A stretch of DNA of 64,000 nucleotides from Lycocorax pyrrhopterus obiensis. Lineage: Eukaryota > Chordata > Aves > Passeriformes > Paradisaeidae. The DNA is taken from NCBI GenBank assembly GCA_014706295.1, contig JACSVZ010000001.1, positions 44,048,383-44,112,382 of the forward strand. The letters run 5' to 3'. The notes beneath the pieces are model-generated. The model worked only from the letters and a program-made list of their open reading frames with translations, was not told the DNA's origin and made no database searches. Positions 1 to 13,633 of this stretch are shown here, piece after piece. How positions within the stretch are numbered: the stretch's first letter is position 1; each line of letters starts with the position of its first letter. The position numbers and the translations under genes were made by a program.

Positions 1-3000
1 GGCACAAGCAGGAAAGTATAATGATTAGAAATCTGAGAAGTCTATATAGAAGCGTATGGCTATAATAACAATTGCGTTATCTGTTTTGATGCAAAACCTC
101 ACAATTGTCTTAGATGAACACATTAATGCAGAAAAACTCATTGCATTGAGTTTGCTGAACCTCATATGATTCAAGCACAATCTTTTACTGAGGTTGGAAG
201 AATGTGAATATGTATTAGTGGAAAACCTTTTATACATTAAATTCTGGTAGTGCTTCTCTGAAGTCTGCTTCTAACTTAAAGCTGCTACTTTCACTCCTCC
301 ATAAACTGCTGATTTATGAACTGTAGTAAATCAGTTTTCATGCTGGTTAAGATATCATTAGTGGCTATTAATCTACAGGTGTTCGAGTATTAAAGACATC
401 TCAACTAGCTATATTTCTGCAATTTTTTTCTGTTTTGTGGAACAATGACACACATTTGTCTGGAATTTATACTAGGTTTTTCATAAAAACTTTAAAGGTG
501 TTGATGTGCTAAATATACTGGCCTAATTTAAAATTATGAAGTAACCCTATAAGCTAATATATTTCATCAGTTTGGTTATTTTACATTCTAAAAAAAAAAA
601 ATCCAAATATTATCATTAAAATCTGGTGCTTGGGGGTTTTGTTGGTTTTGGATGTTTGGTTGTTTGATTGGTTGGTTGTTTTGGTTTTTTTCTCTCATAG
701 GATGAATCCTTGCAATCTAATATAGGTGTTTATGTTGATTTGAATTCCCAAAGTGTTCCACTTCTCTGTGTTGATCATATAAAAGAAATTTCACTGCCTC
801 TGGCCAGACAAGTAACTTTAGATAATTGATGTTGGCTCAAATAAATTTTAGTTTTAAATAAAGTGGGAAATATCAACTGTTTCAGCAGGTTTTGTAAGCT
901 AACACGTTTTCACTCTGCTTTGCTGTCTTTCTTTCCTAATACAGCTTGAAGATGTGAGAGAATACTTGAGATATATCCACTTCACTCTGTGAAAATGTGT
1001 ATCTGGAAGATTAATCCAGTGGACTAATCTTTTATCTTTAAACTAATTGAGGAAACAGAACAGGACAAACACAGATCTTCAAGGGCAGTAAGCATTTATT
1101 TCCCATAGGAGTATCATCTGTAACTGTTATTATTCCAATTCCCTGGATCATTATGGTTATGAAGAGTTAAATCAGCTTAAAGGCTGTGGCCCTTTGCCTC
1201 TAACCTGTCCTTTGCTTGAGACATGTAAGCTCAGTGTGCTTTGACCTTCCATGGGTAGGCATGAACAAGAATAAATTCTTTAGTGTTATTTTCAGATTTT
1301 CTTCATAGAATAAGGAGTATAGAAACAAATTGCAACTACACTGAACCCATTACATTTGGAATTTAAGACCTTTTAATACTATCTTTAACAAGTCATTAGA
1401 AAAATGTGCAAAATACCCAACTTTCATTTGAACATTTTTGAGATACTCTAGGCCTAATCATGTTACCATTGAAGAAAAAGCTAAAACTCTCACTGATTTC
1501 AGTGGACTCAGGATTATATACACAGCAGGGGACGAGACTCAGTAATCCATGAAGTCCTTTTCATCCCTATGTTACTACAGTAGGAGCAGAAGCCTGCAGG
1601 AAGCATGATAATGTCAGGGTTGCAAGGCTTGAAAAGTTTTAAAGCTAGGACTTCCACATGAAAGATATTCTTTTTGAGAAGTGCAACTAATATAAATGAA
1701 ACTGTGATTTTGAAATTAGATTTCTATTGGCTATAAACATTAATGACCACAAGACACCAATATATCTGATACAGATTTGCATTTTATAATTATTTTGGCT
1801 TAAGACTGCAATGGTTGTTTGAAATCTTTTCTTACTGTGAAAAGGGGCAGGATTTTAATTAGTTTTATTTCCGGCATTCAGCTGATGTGTATGGGTGACA
1901 AAGCCAAGTATGAGACATGGAAATCATTGTGAAGTCTTTACTGCAGTATCAGTACATTTATTCAGGGCAGAACAACTGGAAATCAGCTTGAATGCCCTGT
2001 CAGTGAAACTAACTCACCATCCTCTTTTACATTTCATGTTCTTTTCCTCACTAACAACAGCAGCAGCTGCGCTAGTCTAAATTCCCAGATTTTTTCAATC
2101 CTCTTCTTCAACAAGCAAACGCTCTAATTCTAGAAAGAGGTAACTGCATCAGTTTTTCAGATTTGGCATCTTAACAGTTTATGCTGCTTTGTGACCGTCT
2201 GTATGTCACCGGACTGAGAGCAAAAGATTGTCCATTAGAAGACAGGATCAGATCTCAGATCTAAGTGTAAACATTGCAATTACTGGGTAATTCAGAAATC
2301 TGAAAATGGGCATTTAGGTATCTCACACCGTTTAAAGTGTTTAAGAGTACCTGACTCAGAGGTCTCTTTCCTCTTTATAGGGAGCCAACATGCCTTTCAT
2401 AGCAATTCATCTTTCTGTATGCAAACTGATGATTGATCTTAGTTCATAAATAGAAAACAGTGGTGACAGGACTGTATGTGTGTTCACTCAGATCTCTCTG
2501 ATAATAAGCATGTGGCTCAGTTCTACCGCACCTCCCCCCATCTCCTCCTGTCCATGTTAGCCATCTGCATCCACCTCATCTTTGTCAGAGAATAGATGCT
2601 CATACAGCTAGAAGACTTCTGCTTTTTAGGGCTACATTTGATCATTTCAAACTAATCAAAAGTAAGTGATGTGAATCAGAAAAGTGCTTGAAGCATTTTG
2701 AATATTTTTTCCCCTCATTGCATATTTGTTTTTTTTTTTTCATAAACCTTGTAGTTTTCCATAGGAAGATACAGCCTAATAAATCTTTAAAGTGAGAAAC
2801 GTATTGCAACAGTGGCATATTTGATTTCTTATCTTAGATCCTCAGTGCTATTTACAAATATCTTATAAACAAACCGTTTACACATTCTTGAACAAATTTG
2901 TTACGTTAATTTGAAGAAAATTTTGATTAAGGATCATCAGCCTGTTCAAATAAACAAAAGATCAGGATTCAACAAATTGCTCATAGGTTGTTTTTTTATT

Positions 3001-3654
3001 TCAACTCAAGTCCTAATTCAAGTTGATTCCATTCAAAACCACTCATAAAAAGAATGAGCCTCTCATATGATCTTCCTGTTAATGAAATAAAATAAATCAG
3101 CTTTAAACTGATGTGACAGTGACAAACCTAACATTGAATAATCTTTCCCTCTTTTTTGTTTTTTAATTTTTTTAAATTATTTTTTACTCAATTTATGTTC
3201 CTGAAAGATCCTGTATCAGGAGTCCCAGGAACTGAAACTCCTTCTGTATTGACACAACAGATAACACAGACTGTTCAGACAGCATTGGTGATCCTGCACT
3301 ATCCTGGCAGCATATCTTGTCTTTAACATATTGAAACATTGTGAAACTGAAACAGCAGATAAAATTTCCAGTTCTTGACTGTGCTTAGATACATTCAGGG
3401 CTGTAGTTTGAAAGTTTTAAACATATGTTTGTTTAGACACCTTCCTCTTTAGAAACCAGTAATTTCTTTTCAAAGTAAATTTTAGGCAAAGGAGTTCCAA
3501 GCTGCTGTCAGCAGCAATGAACAATGCCTGGTGTTTATAATATAAACCTGAGAAACAGATAGTCAGGGAATTATAAAAAAAATGTTGTTTTAAAGATATT
3601 CCTAAAGGCCATTTTGTTAATGTTTTGTTCAAAGTAGACCTGTTTACCAGCATG
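1..3654. other. AT-rich non-coding DNA
   Basis: No supported gene. Contains only short A or T runs and the T/G-rich stretch at 632-690. Open frames are at most 105 codons and have no recognisable domain. Confidence 0.6.
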
Positions 3655-4180
3655 AGATCAGGTTGGCTGTGACTTTGGCTGAGTCTCATAGACCTCCAGA
3701 GGTGCAGAGCCCAGGGTTGTTCAGGGCAACCCATTTAAGTATTGCACTACCCTTTTAGATACAATTATTTTCCTAATGCCTCATATGAGCTTCTCAAGCC
3801 ACGGTTTGTGCCCATATGTCTTTGCTGTATCATCTGGCCATTTTCGTGTTTGTAACTCCCCCTCAGGTAACAGCAGACTGCTGTGAAATTACCGCTTAGC
3901 CTCCTCTTCAGGAGACTAAGCAACCCCACCTCCCTCTCCCTGTCTGATGCAGAACATGCAATCTAGACACTTGATAAGTTGGGTAGCCTTATGATGTATC
4001 TCTTTCACGTCACAAAATTCTTCCTGAATTAGGGACCAAAAACCTCAGTGCGGTATTCCAGAGGTGTCGCCACCAGTGCTTGCACATCACTCAGGCTTTC
4101 TCCTTTTTCTGCCCTCTGCTCTTCCCTGGAGAGCAGGCTGGGGTGGGCAAGAGACTGGGAGGGGGCAGACCTGAAAGACC
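3655..4180 (-). mobile_element. Old CR1 LINE fragment
   Basis: Diverged CR1 sequence on the minus strand. Recognisable pieces are the 'cctcctcttcaggagac'-type motif near 3900, the 'gcagagcccagggttg' region near 3705 and 'ggtattccagaggtgt' near 4055. Boundaries are approximate because divergence is high. Confidence 0.5.
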
Positions 4181-5607
4181 TGACCTGATCCACAAGACTT
4201 CTCACTTCCATTCTCACTTCCAAGGCAAGACTCTCCTTCCATTTTTCCCCTGTTCCATGGGAGGGAGGAGGGAGCGTGCAACTGTATCAGTGTTTGGTTG
4301 TTAACTGGGGTCAATGCACTGGTCTCCAAAACAGTAGTATCATTTTGTACAGAAGCTCTAATTAAATTAAAGACACAAAACATTATCTGATCTTTTATTA
4401 TTTACACAGATAACTGAAAGATTTATTTAAGTAAATAAAAGCAAGGAACTCCAAATTAGTAGGGCATATATAACTGTAATTCAAATGTTTTCCATTTTAA
4501 ACCTATTTCCATTATTTCATATTTGCATTGAGACAACAGGGATCGCAATCTGATTTCTTGCCTCTGGACTAACAAATTCCATTACAAAAGGCTTCTACCA
4601 TCTTGTATATAGAAAGTTAAAAATTAATGCCTTCTGAATCTATATAGGATGTGAAATAGGAGTAATATAATGTTGATTTTTTGATAAACTCTACCAGGAC
4701 TTTTCAAGTGTTAGCTTGGTTCAGTAGACCTATATTTGATATCTATCTTAAGGATGCTTTATTCTTCACAGTGTTTTTCATTTGTTATATTGAATCTTAG
4801 GAAACTGTGAAGCCTGGCAGGTATCTTCTGTGTCACTGAGTCTAGCATCCAGCAGGGAAGTGGACTGTATCTTTTCCTGGAACGTCAAAAACTATTAAAG
4901 CACCATTGAAAATTTTTTGAGTGTTGGGGGGATAATTCTTTTATTTCTGCTGTTGAATGCAGTACATGAAACCGCTACTTTACACAAGCTATTATCTTTT
5001 TTTTACTTAACCGGTAGGTCACTGTGAAAGTGCTGTTTTGATGATGTGAAGACAAAGCATAACTTTAGTGGAGAGTTTTCCTGAGTTAAAGGAAATCTTA
5101 GAGGATATAAAGAAAGCTCTATGCCTTTCTAATAAACATCATCCCCAGTCCTGATACAACATACATAAGTTTCTGGAGTACGTGAGTAAAGGACAGGCAA
5201 AGTCAAGATATAAGTCAAAACGTCCTAGGGACTTTGTATACACACAGCTGTATCAAAACATCATCCTTCTAATGAGTGTTTTCCCTTTCTTTTCCGTGTT
5301 TTTGAGAAGGCTGGTCAGCTACAGCTAAAGTTCAAACCACTAGATTAATGAGATCCCAGTTGAGTGATCAAAAGAGGTATGGAAAAATAACACAGTAGCT
5401 TTATTTTACAGATGGAATTTGGTGATGTATTTTTTGATACACAGCATACACCTCAAAAAAATCATATAAATTCCCTTTAATTTTCAGTATTCTGAAGCTA
5501 TTCATTACTACCGGCAGGTTTCCAGTTTCTTTAGAGTAATATCACTTTAATTCTTCTTCAGCATTTATTTTCCCATTTTTCTCTCCGAACTGTTTCAAAA
5601 ACAATTC

Positions 5608-5646
<39 letters not shown>

Positions 5647-7314
5647 TTCTTTTCCAAGAGCTAGAGCATGAAACAACTTTCCAAGTATATACAGCTGAAT
5701 GACATTCCTAGATATGGTAAAGACACACACAATGACTAATGGCAATGGGTTTATGCATTTAAATTATGTAAGACTGTTAATATGATAACCCTAAGTGACT
5801 TCCTAAAAAAAATTATGTATTTCTTAATTTAAAAAAAAAAGAAAACTCAAACAAAACAAATCCCTTCTAAGTCAAAATATTCTGTGAATCTGAAAACCTC
5901 CTTTGCTTAATTGAGTTGCAAACATCATTCTTCTTAGGTTACAGATTTTTATTTTTTAGACAATTTTAATTTCCTGCTTACATTACTCCTTTTTGTGCTG
6001 AAGTTAATATATTCATATTAATATTTAAAAACTCTGCAACTGGTAAAAAAGCAGCCTCCCAGAGACAAGTGTAATTTTGCATAAAATGCAGTAGATCATC
6101 ACTCTCAGTCCTGTTTTTAACTTTATAGAGGTTTTCAGAGTCACCCCAATGAGACACCTAGAACTATAGTGTTTTGAATGCAATTAATCCTTATATCTAT
6201 ATATGCTATTTATAAGCAAAGGAAGTTTAGTGTGAAAATTAAGAAACTATGTAGCAGTTTAGGTAATAAATTTTTCTTTACTAAAACTCCCACCAGTACC
6301 TGAGACCTTAGAAATTTGGGGATTTTTACTTACATTATGAACTTGGGGCCCAAGGCCACCTTGGAGAAACACGCATCAGTGTTTTCCAATGTCTACCAGA
6401 AACTCTGACAGGAAATACATTATGGAATTTTGCTGTGCGTGTCTGTATATGAAACATCAAGTTCAGTGTTCTACATTTGGCTCTGGTACCTTTCATTCAA
6501 CCTTATTAAAACCAAAGGGGCCACTTCAAATTAATGACTCCATAAATTTGCTAAAGGATTTCTTAATGTTGTGACCAGGGAATTGCAGAATGTGAAGGAG
6601 TGATTGATGAGAGTTGTTCTGATATTGCAGTAATGAATTATCTGCACAGATAAACATGACCAATTGCTTTACCAAAGAAAAAAAATTGGGAACAAATCAC
6701 AGTTGAAAGCAGATGAGCACAAACTAGATTATGTTATCCTTATTTCCCAAACTGAGTGTAACATGAAACCAGTAGATTATCTGTCAGTTCCTCAGACCAT
6801 TTGAGAGCTTCAGATAATATCTGGAGAAAAACCAAAATTTGGGGATTAAGTCCTGTTTGGCAAAGATCTACTCTATATAGAAGCTCCCTGTAAGGAAGCT
6901 GCAATGCTGATCACTCAGAGAGAATCATAAAAAGTCTGCTAAAGAATTAAAAGTATTAATTTTATCAAAAGGAGGTAAGTATTTTCTAAAAAATAAATGG
7001 TGTCATGCATAATAAGTAGCAGAAACACACCATGCTGAGATACTTTTAAGAGTGCACAAGTAATACATTTATTCAGGATAAAAAATTGCCTAAAGGTTAT
7101 ACATCAAAACAAAAAAGAATGATAAAAAGAGCATTTGAAAAGGAAAATCACATATTTACATGATTTCTTCTCATACACTATGTTTCTTTAAAATGTCTTC
7201 TAAATTTATACAAAAGATACCCAAAGTTTTTTCACTTTTAATATGAATCATGAAAATAGGAAAAAATAGATTGGATGGGAATAGATCTTCACAAGTCAGT
7301 TAGAACAATGCACT
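4181..7314. other. AT-rich non-coding DNA
   Basis: Apart from the (TA)n array at 5609-5642 I see no repeat or gene here. Confidence 0.55.
5609..5642. repeat. (TA)n microsatellite
   Basis: About 17 uninterrupted TA units in an AT-rich background. No other signal is nearby. Confidence 0.95.
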
Positions 7315-7600
7315 ACTCAAAGCATTTCTGGTCAGATGAGATTGCTCAGGACCATGTACAATCAAATCTTTAACTTCTCTAAGGATAGATATCCCACAGT
7401 CTCTCTGGGCAACCTGTTCCAGAATATGACTATCCTCATTAGAAAAAAAGGAAAAAAATGCTGATATTTTCTTTATATCTGTCCCATATTCCACCTTGTG
7501 TTTGTTAACACTTACCCTGTCTCAGTGCAACTCTGAAAAGAGTCTGACTCCATCTTCTCTGTGTCCTCTGATGAGGTAATTGTAGACAGTAACCAAGATT
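7315..7600 (-). mobile_element. Old CR1 LINE fragment
   Basis: The 'ctctgggcaacctgttcc' motif at about 7399 and following stretches match the CR1 3' region on the minus strand. A 64-codon open frame here is spurious. Confidence 0.55.
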
Positions 7601-10600
7601 CCGGAGGCAAGGCTGAGGGCTGATCTCTCATCTTCTGATTATAGAATGCACTCCAACCATGACTATCCTGATGATCTTCACTTGACTTGTTTTAGCACAT
7701 AAAAATGCTTTTCTTCTTGGGGAGCACAAATCTGGATATATCACTCCAGATGTGCTGAACAAAGGGGAAGTATCATGATCCTGGTCCTGCTGGTGGTGAT
7801 CTCGCTTGTGCAGACCAGGATGTACATGGCATGTGAGTTGGAGGCTCATTAAACTGGCAGACACATATTGTTATCTGGTGCGTTATTTTCTAAGGTAATG
7901 AGATGGTGGAGCCTATCTACATATATACATGCACAAAAATTCTACAGAGTACGTGTGTTTTATGATGCAGGCAGTTGTCCTGCTTCATTTTTTTTTTTTT
8001 TTTAATGCATACAGCCAAGCAATTTGTGAGTGACCAGATCGTCTTGTAATGCTCATTCTAACTTCAGTAGAAACATGTCACTGTTTCAAATCTCTCAGGA
8101 AAAAAACCCAAACCATAACAGGAAAAAATGCACAATTATTTGCATCCCTGTTTGGATGTGAAAGACAGATGGAAAAAACTCTTAGAAGAATAATCTTTAT
8201 TCACATATGAGAGCAGTCTTTTGAGTGAAAAGGACTGAGTCAAGTAGGGACTGCACTGTATTTGGCATACTACGTATTTTATTTTTTATTCTTTCTTCTG
8301 TCTTATCAACTGCGTCTCCTTTTTTAACTCTTTGCCACTAATGCATTAAAAAAATTAAAAAGCCACTGAAGATTTTGCTACTGCAAACTTTTACACATGT
8401 GAGGGATACAATATATACATGAATAATTCAATCCAGGTGTCTGACAGCTATGCCTATAGACTTTAAAGACACATATTCTATACACTTTACTTCATTTGAG
8501 ATTAAGAGATTTATTTAGCCATGTTTTATTACCATTAAAAGTAGCTCAATAAATTGCTGAGTTAAAATAACAAATAACTTGGTTCGAAACAAGTAAAGTA
8601 GTAATTTAATGTATGAAGTAATTAAGCCTGAAAAATGGAAAGAAATACAAGTTTCAGAAAAAAATGTATCTGAAGGGAATCACCTCTTTAACCTGCTCTG
8701 CTGATCTTATTACTAATGCCGGTATAAATTTAATGTCTCCTATGTTACAGACACTTGAATTTTCCTTGTTTCTTACCATGGATTTTCCAACTGACCTTTC
8801 ACAGCCTGATTAATTTATACCTATTTCTTCTTGTGTCAGTGCTGATAGTTATGAATTCTTTGCATATTTATAGAGATGAAAAAATATATGTCCCCTAAGA
8901 TTTTATGTTTCTATGCTAAACTTTCTGATTTGTCTTATTTGGTAGGTTCTTATTTTCCTGAACATTTATGAATTTTAAAAATCTGTAGAAACTTTCTCTA
9001 ATGTTAAGTCACAAGAACTGCACACCATATTTACCACTTCCTTGTAAAATGTCACTGGAACTTCATTACTTGAATTAAAAAGCTATACTTTCATACTTTG
9101 GAGTATAGCCATATGTTTTTACCTGTTCGTTATCTAATCTCCTTATGATAAACTCATATGCCTCGCCTAATTTTAACTGGTCTTAAAATTATCTCAATCT
9201 ACACACTTCCTTTACATTTTTCCCATTTGATGAACCAAAAATCTATTACCCAATTCTGTATTACTTTTGATGATAATTTATATGATCTCCAGATGCAGAC
9301 AGATCAAGATCACATGAACACGAAACACATTTCATTATTTACCCCACACTACATTTTCCTAGTAACACTGACATTTTTTCATATACCTGGTATTCTTGAA
9401 TATGGTATTATTTACATAATTACAATCACTATAACAAAAATAAAAAACTATGGCAAAACTCGAAACTGAATCTAGCACAATGTTTCTAATTGGATTGGTA
9501 ACATGTCAACTGGAAATCCTGAATAAAAAAGACATAATCTGTTATGGGGATTGCATATAACTAGGAAGAGTAGGAGTAATGGAAGAAGTAACACTACTGC
9601 TGTTGTTAATTGTTTCTAAGTATTATGCTTTGCAGTAGAAGTAGCACACACATTTTCAATTTGTTGAAGAAATAGATTGTGAAACCTAGGAGAATTTAAT
9701 TAAATTTGATGGATTTTGTTTAGGAAAAGACAAAATATTTTTCAATTTGGTTCTTGTATCAAAAATGCTTTTGAATATAATATATATATATAGTATATCA
9801 TGTATATATTAGCAGAATTTCTTTTATATCTTTATAAAGGCAACAACTGAGTTAATCAAAACAAAGACATCGTCTTCTATTCATTAGCAGAATAAAGTTT
9901 GTTTCTATGCAGAAAAAAACCCAGTCTTGCTCAGTAAGCAAAATTCTGGGTATGAGCAAGTGTGATGAAATGTCCTCTTATACTGAAATAAATTAATTCA
10001 AAACATATAAAGAGGTACCCAAAGTAAAGAATTTAATTAGTAGAGTTTAGGTAATTGTTTAATTAATTAGTAGAGAAATTAATTAATTAGAGTTTTTGGT
10101 ACATCCATCGTGAAACATGATATTCTAGAAGAAAATAAATTATTCTCTGCTATATTGGAGTTCATATACTGTAAGAAAAATACTTCAGAAAAAAATAAAT
10201 TGTTTAAAATAAAGGATAGCATCCTATAACACCAGAAACACAAGTGGGCATTCTAGTAAAGTGCTTAATTCAAGGGCAGATCAAAAAAAGTGCTGTTTCA
10301 ATGTGGTGAATCAAAAATAAATAATTTATAATGGCAATGTTTTAAAGTCAGATCTTGAGACAGTCTAGTTAGTGATAGGAAACAAAATCTCTCTGTTTCA
10401 ATGAAAACGGATTTGAAGAATTGCAGGAACAGGAACCGAAAATCTGAACATTTCTTATCCCTTGTTGAAGTAATTCCCTCATTCACAGAACAGAGAAGCA
10501 AGATACAGAAAACATGACCTAGAAAACGTCTAGGAAAAAACCATTGCTGCTATTGTAAGAAATAGCTGCCATAGATACCACACCTCACTGACCTAAAGCT

Positions 10601-12257
10601 TTGTACAGCCTAAATTGTGAAAGAAACTGTGGTATGCAAGGCCTTGAATCCTGGTTCTCCAGTTTCTCAGGACAGAAATTCATTGCAGCACAGCTGTGTT
10701 TTCTTAGCTTTGACTCTGATACGCAGCTTATGCATCAGGACACGTGAATGCAGTTTGGAAATTGCTAAGCATTAATCTAGACTCCAGTATTCAAAGCAAC
10801 TCTTGCTAGCAAACACGAGATCAAATGTCTCATCAGTCATTTTTCCTTTCCTGTGAAATACTGTGTAGGACATATTGCTGTCAGAAAAAGGACCCCAGCT
10901 ACTGACTTATATAGCTGTGGAATTCTAATTCATCAGTTGAAGTTGAATACTTAAGCAAATTTTCTCTCAACTTTTCATAAAAGTAAGAGCAGCTAAATGT
11001 ATTTTCTCACATCATAGTTCTTTCTCTTATTATTTAACAAGTACAAAACATGAATATTACTAGCTGAAAGGATTTGTGATGAGTCATAAGGAGCTAACAG
11101 TTTTTCTGTCTGGTTTTGCCACCACCAGAAATCAAAACAGCTCCATTGCATGCTTCTCAATACTGACACAAAAGACATCTTTTCCGCACTGCTTTCTTTG
11201 GAAAGAAAAAGGCAAATTACGTAATATATTTGTCTTTTTTTTTTGTTCCATAAAAAAGGAAATGAAAATAAAAGAATACAAATAATTAAAAATTATTCAT
11301 AATAAAAACATCTAGAACTTTTCAGAAAAAAAAATAAGAAAGAAGAAAGAAAGGTTCATTGCATTTCTGCTATTTGATATCTTAATAGTCACAGTAGAAA
11401 TCTTAGTTTGATGAAGAAATGTGCAATTTTTTAGTAAATCCAGTACATTTTATTATTAGCTTTTTGTAGTCCAAGGACAAACATGGACCTGGTCTTATCC
11501 ATCCAAAAATACTGAAGTCAGAAGAATTGCATGTAGTACAGTCAGTGAAGCATGTCCATCTCATGCAAATACGTGGATGCTTACTTCGTGTATGTGTGTT
11601 TTGTGGCCAATTTTAGCTCAGGATACAGGGAAATGAGGGTTGCTGGAGAAGGTGGCTTAAGAACAGTTTAAGGATTCCTAATGGAGTTTTGTTACCTTCT
11701 TTGGCAGAATCGGAGGACAAAGATCTGTCCAGAACCTTGGCCTAGGACCTTGTGGGAGATCTTCAGGGAAGCAGAAAGCAGCAGGGTAAAAAACTGGAAT
11801 AACTGAGGTAGAGCAAACTCAAAACCAGACAAGAATACAGGTTGGTGGTTTCCTTTCATTTAGTATGGGGGATACTCCTGCCTGTGTACAGAACCTTGAC
11901 CACAGAGAAAAAGAAAAGGTCACAGTTAATATAGCTTGATTTGTTTTCTGATGACTATTTTCATAGTATTTTTTGTTCCTTTATTTGATTTTTTACTGCA
12001 ATGAGACATTTTCAAAGATTTCTCCATCATATTTTATCCAAGGGATGAAGGCTTTTTATTCTGCACTGCTACAAATATGGCCGTTTATCAGCTTCATCTC
12101 AATGGGGTTTTTTTTCAGTTTAAAAACATGCCTGGTGATACAGTTTGGTGTTAAAGAAAATATATACAAAATTTAAGAAAATACTTAAATAGAAACAGAT
12201 CATTTTGCTTGTTGAGAATACTAAATATGAACAGCATATTTACACATTTGTTGAAGT
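7601..12257. other. AT-rich non-coding DNA
   Basis: No recognisable gene or mobile element. Short AT-rich patches (for example 9776-9800) and a TTAATTAATTAG duplication around 10035-10090 are the only structure seen. Confidence 0.55.
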
Positions 12258-12455
12258 CATGGAATCAGAGAATGGTTTGGTGTGGAAGGGACCTTTAAAG
12301 TCCCTCTAGTCCAAACCCCTTGCTACGTGAGCAGGGACATCTTCAGCTAGAGCAGGTTGCTCAGAGACCAGTCCAACCTGACCTTGAAAATTTCCAGGAG
12401 TGGGGCATCTACCACCTTCTCAGGAAACCTGTTCCAGCGTTGCTTCTTGTCTGCT
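12258..12455 (-). mobile_element. CR1 LINE 3'-end fragment
   Basis: Begins 'atggaatcagagaatggttt' (complement of the CR1 3' terminus) and continues through 'ggaagggacctttaaag' and 'aacctgttccagcgt'. It is a 5'-truncated copy of about 200 bp on the minus strand, 180 bp before the homopurine tract. Confidence 0.78.
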
Positions 12456-12635
12456 TGTGTAAAATGAATTCAGTGTTTTCTTCCTGATCTATGAGACAGG
12501 TCTTTACCGAGCAAAAAGTGTCATAATGCCATGGACTTATGCAAAGCTGACCTAAAGTAATGCTGCCAAGAGTATAGCTCTGTACTGTTAATGGAACCAG
12601 GAATAGTCAAGCATTTTATCTTTTTAATCCTTTTT

Positions 12636-13554
12636 AAAAGGAAAAAAAGAAAAAGAAAAAGGAAAAGAGAAAAAGAAAAGGAAAAGAAAAAGAAAAAGAA
12701 AAAGAAAAAGAAAAAGAAAAAGAAAAAGAAAAAGAAAAAGAAAAAGGAAAAGAAAAGGAAAAAGAAAAAGAAAAAAAAGAAAAAGAAAGAAAGAAAAAGA
12801 AAAAGGAAAAGAAAAAGAAAAAGAAAAAGAAAAAGAAAAGAAAAAGAAAAAGAAAAAGAAAAAGAAAAAAGAAAAGAAAAAGAAAAGAAAGAAAAAGAAA
12901 AGAAAAAGAAAAAGAAGAAAAAGAAAAAGAAAAAAAGAAAAAGAAAAAGAAAAGAAAAAGAAAAAAGAAAAAGAAGAAAAAAAAGAAAAGAAAAAGAAAA
13001 GAAAAGAAAAGAAAAAGAAAAAGAAAAAGAAAAGAAAAAGAAAAGAAAAAGAAAAGAAAAAGAAAAAGAAAAAGAAAAGAAAAAGAAAAAGAAAAAAAGA
13101 AAAAGAAAAAAAGAAAAGAAAAAAGAAAAAGAAAAAGAAAAAGAAAAAGAAAAAGAAAAAAGAAAAAGAAGAAAAATAAAAAGAAAGAAAAAGAAAAAGA
13201 AAAAAAGAAAAAGAAAAAGAAAAAGAAAAAGAAAAAGAAAAAGAAAAAGAAAAAGAAAAAAAGAAAAAGAAAGAAAAAGAAAATGAAAAAGAAAAAGAGA
13301 AAAAGAAAAAGAAAAAAAAGAAAAAGAAAAAGAAAAAGAGAAAAAAAAAAGAAAAAAAAGAAAAAGAAAAAGAAAAAGAAAAAGAAAAAGAAAAAAAGAA
13401 AAAGAAGAAAAAGAAAAAGAAAATGAAAAAGAAAAAGAAAAAGAAAAAGAAAAAAAGAAAAAAAGAAAAAAGAAAAAGAAAAAAGAAAAAGAAAAAGAAA
13501 AAAAGAAAAAGAGAAAAAAGAAAAAGAAAGAAAAAGAAAAAGAAAGAAAAAGAA

Positions 13555-13585
<31 letters not shown>

Positions 13586-13633
13586 GAAAAAGAAAAAATA
13601 AAGGAAAACAAGAAAGGGAAAAAAGAAAGAAGA
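12636..13633 (+). repeat. Homopurine tract of about 1 kb, (GAAAAA)n/(GAAAA)n
   Basis: About 998 bp of almost only A and G on the plus strand, mainly GAAAAA hexamers mixed with GAAAA pentamers and longer A runs. The few pyrimidines are at about 13177 (T), 13284 and 13423 (T), and near 13598-13610 (T and C). It produces long artificial Lys/Glu/Arg or Phe/Ser/Leu open frames with no stop codons; these are not genes. Such tracts can form triplex (H-) DNA and are prone to assembly length errors. Confidence 0.97.
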
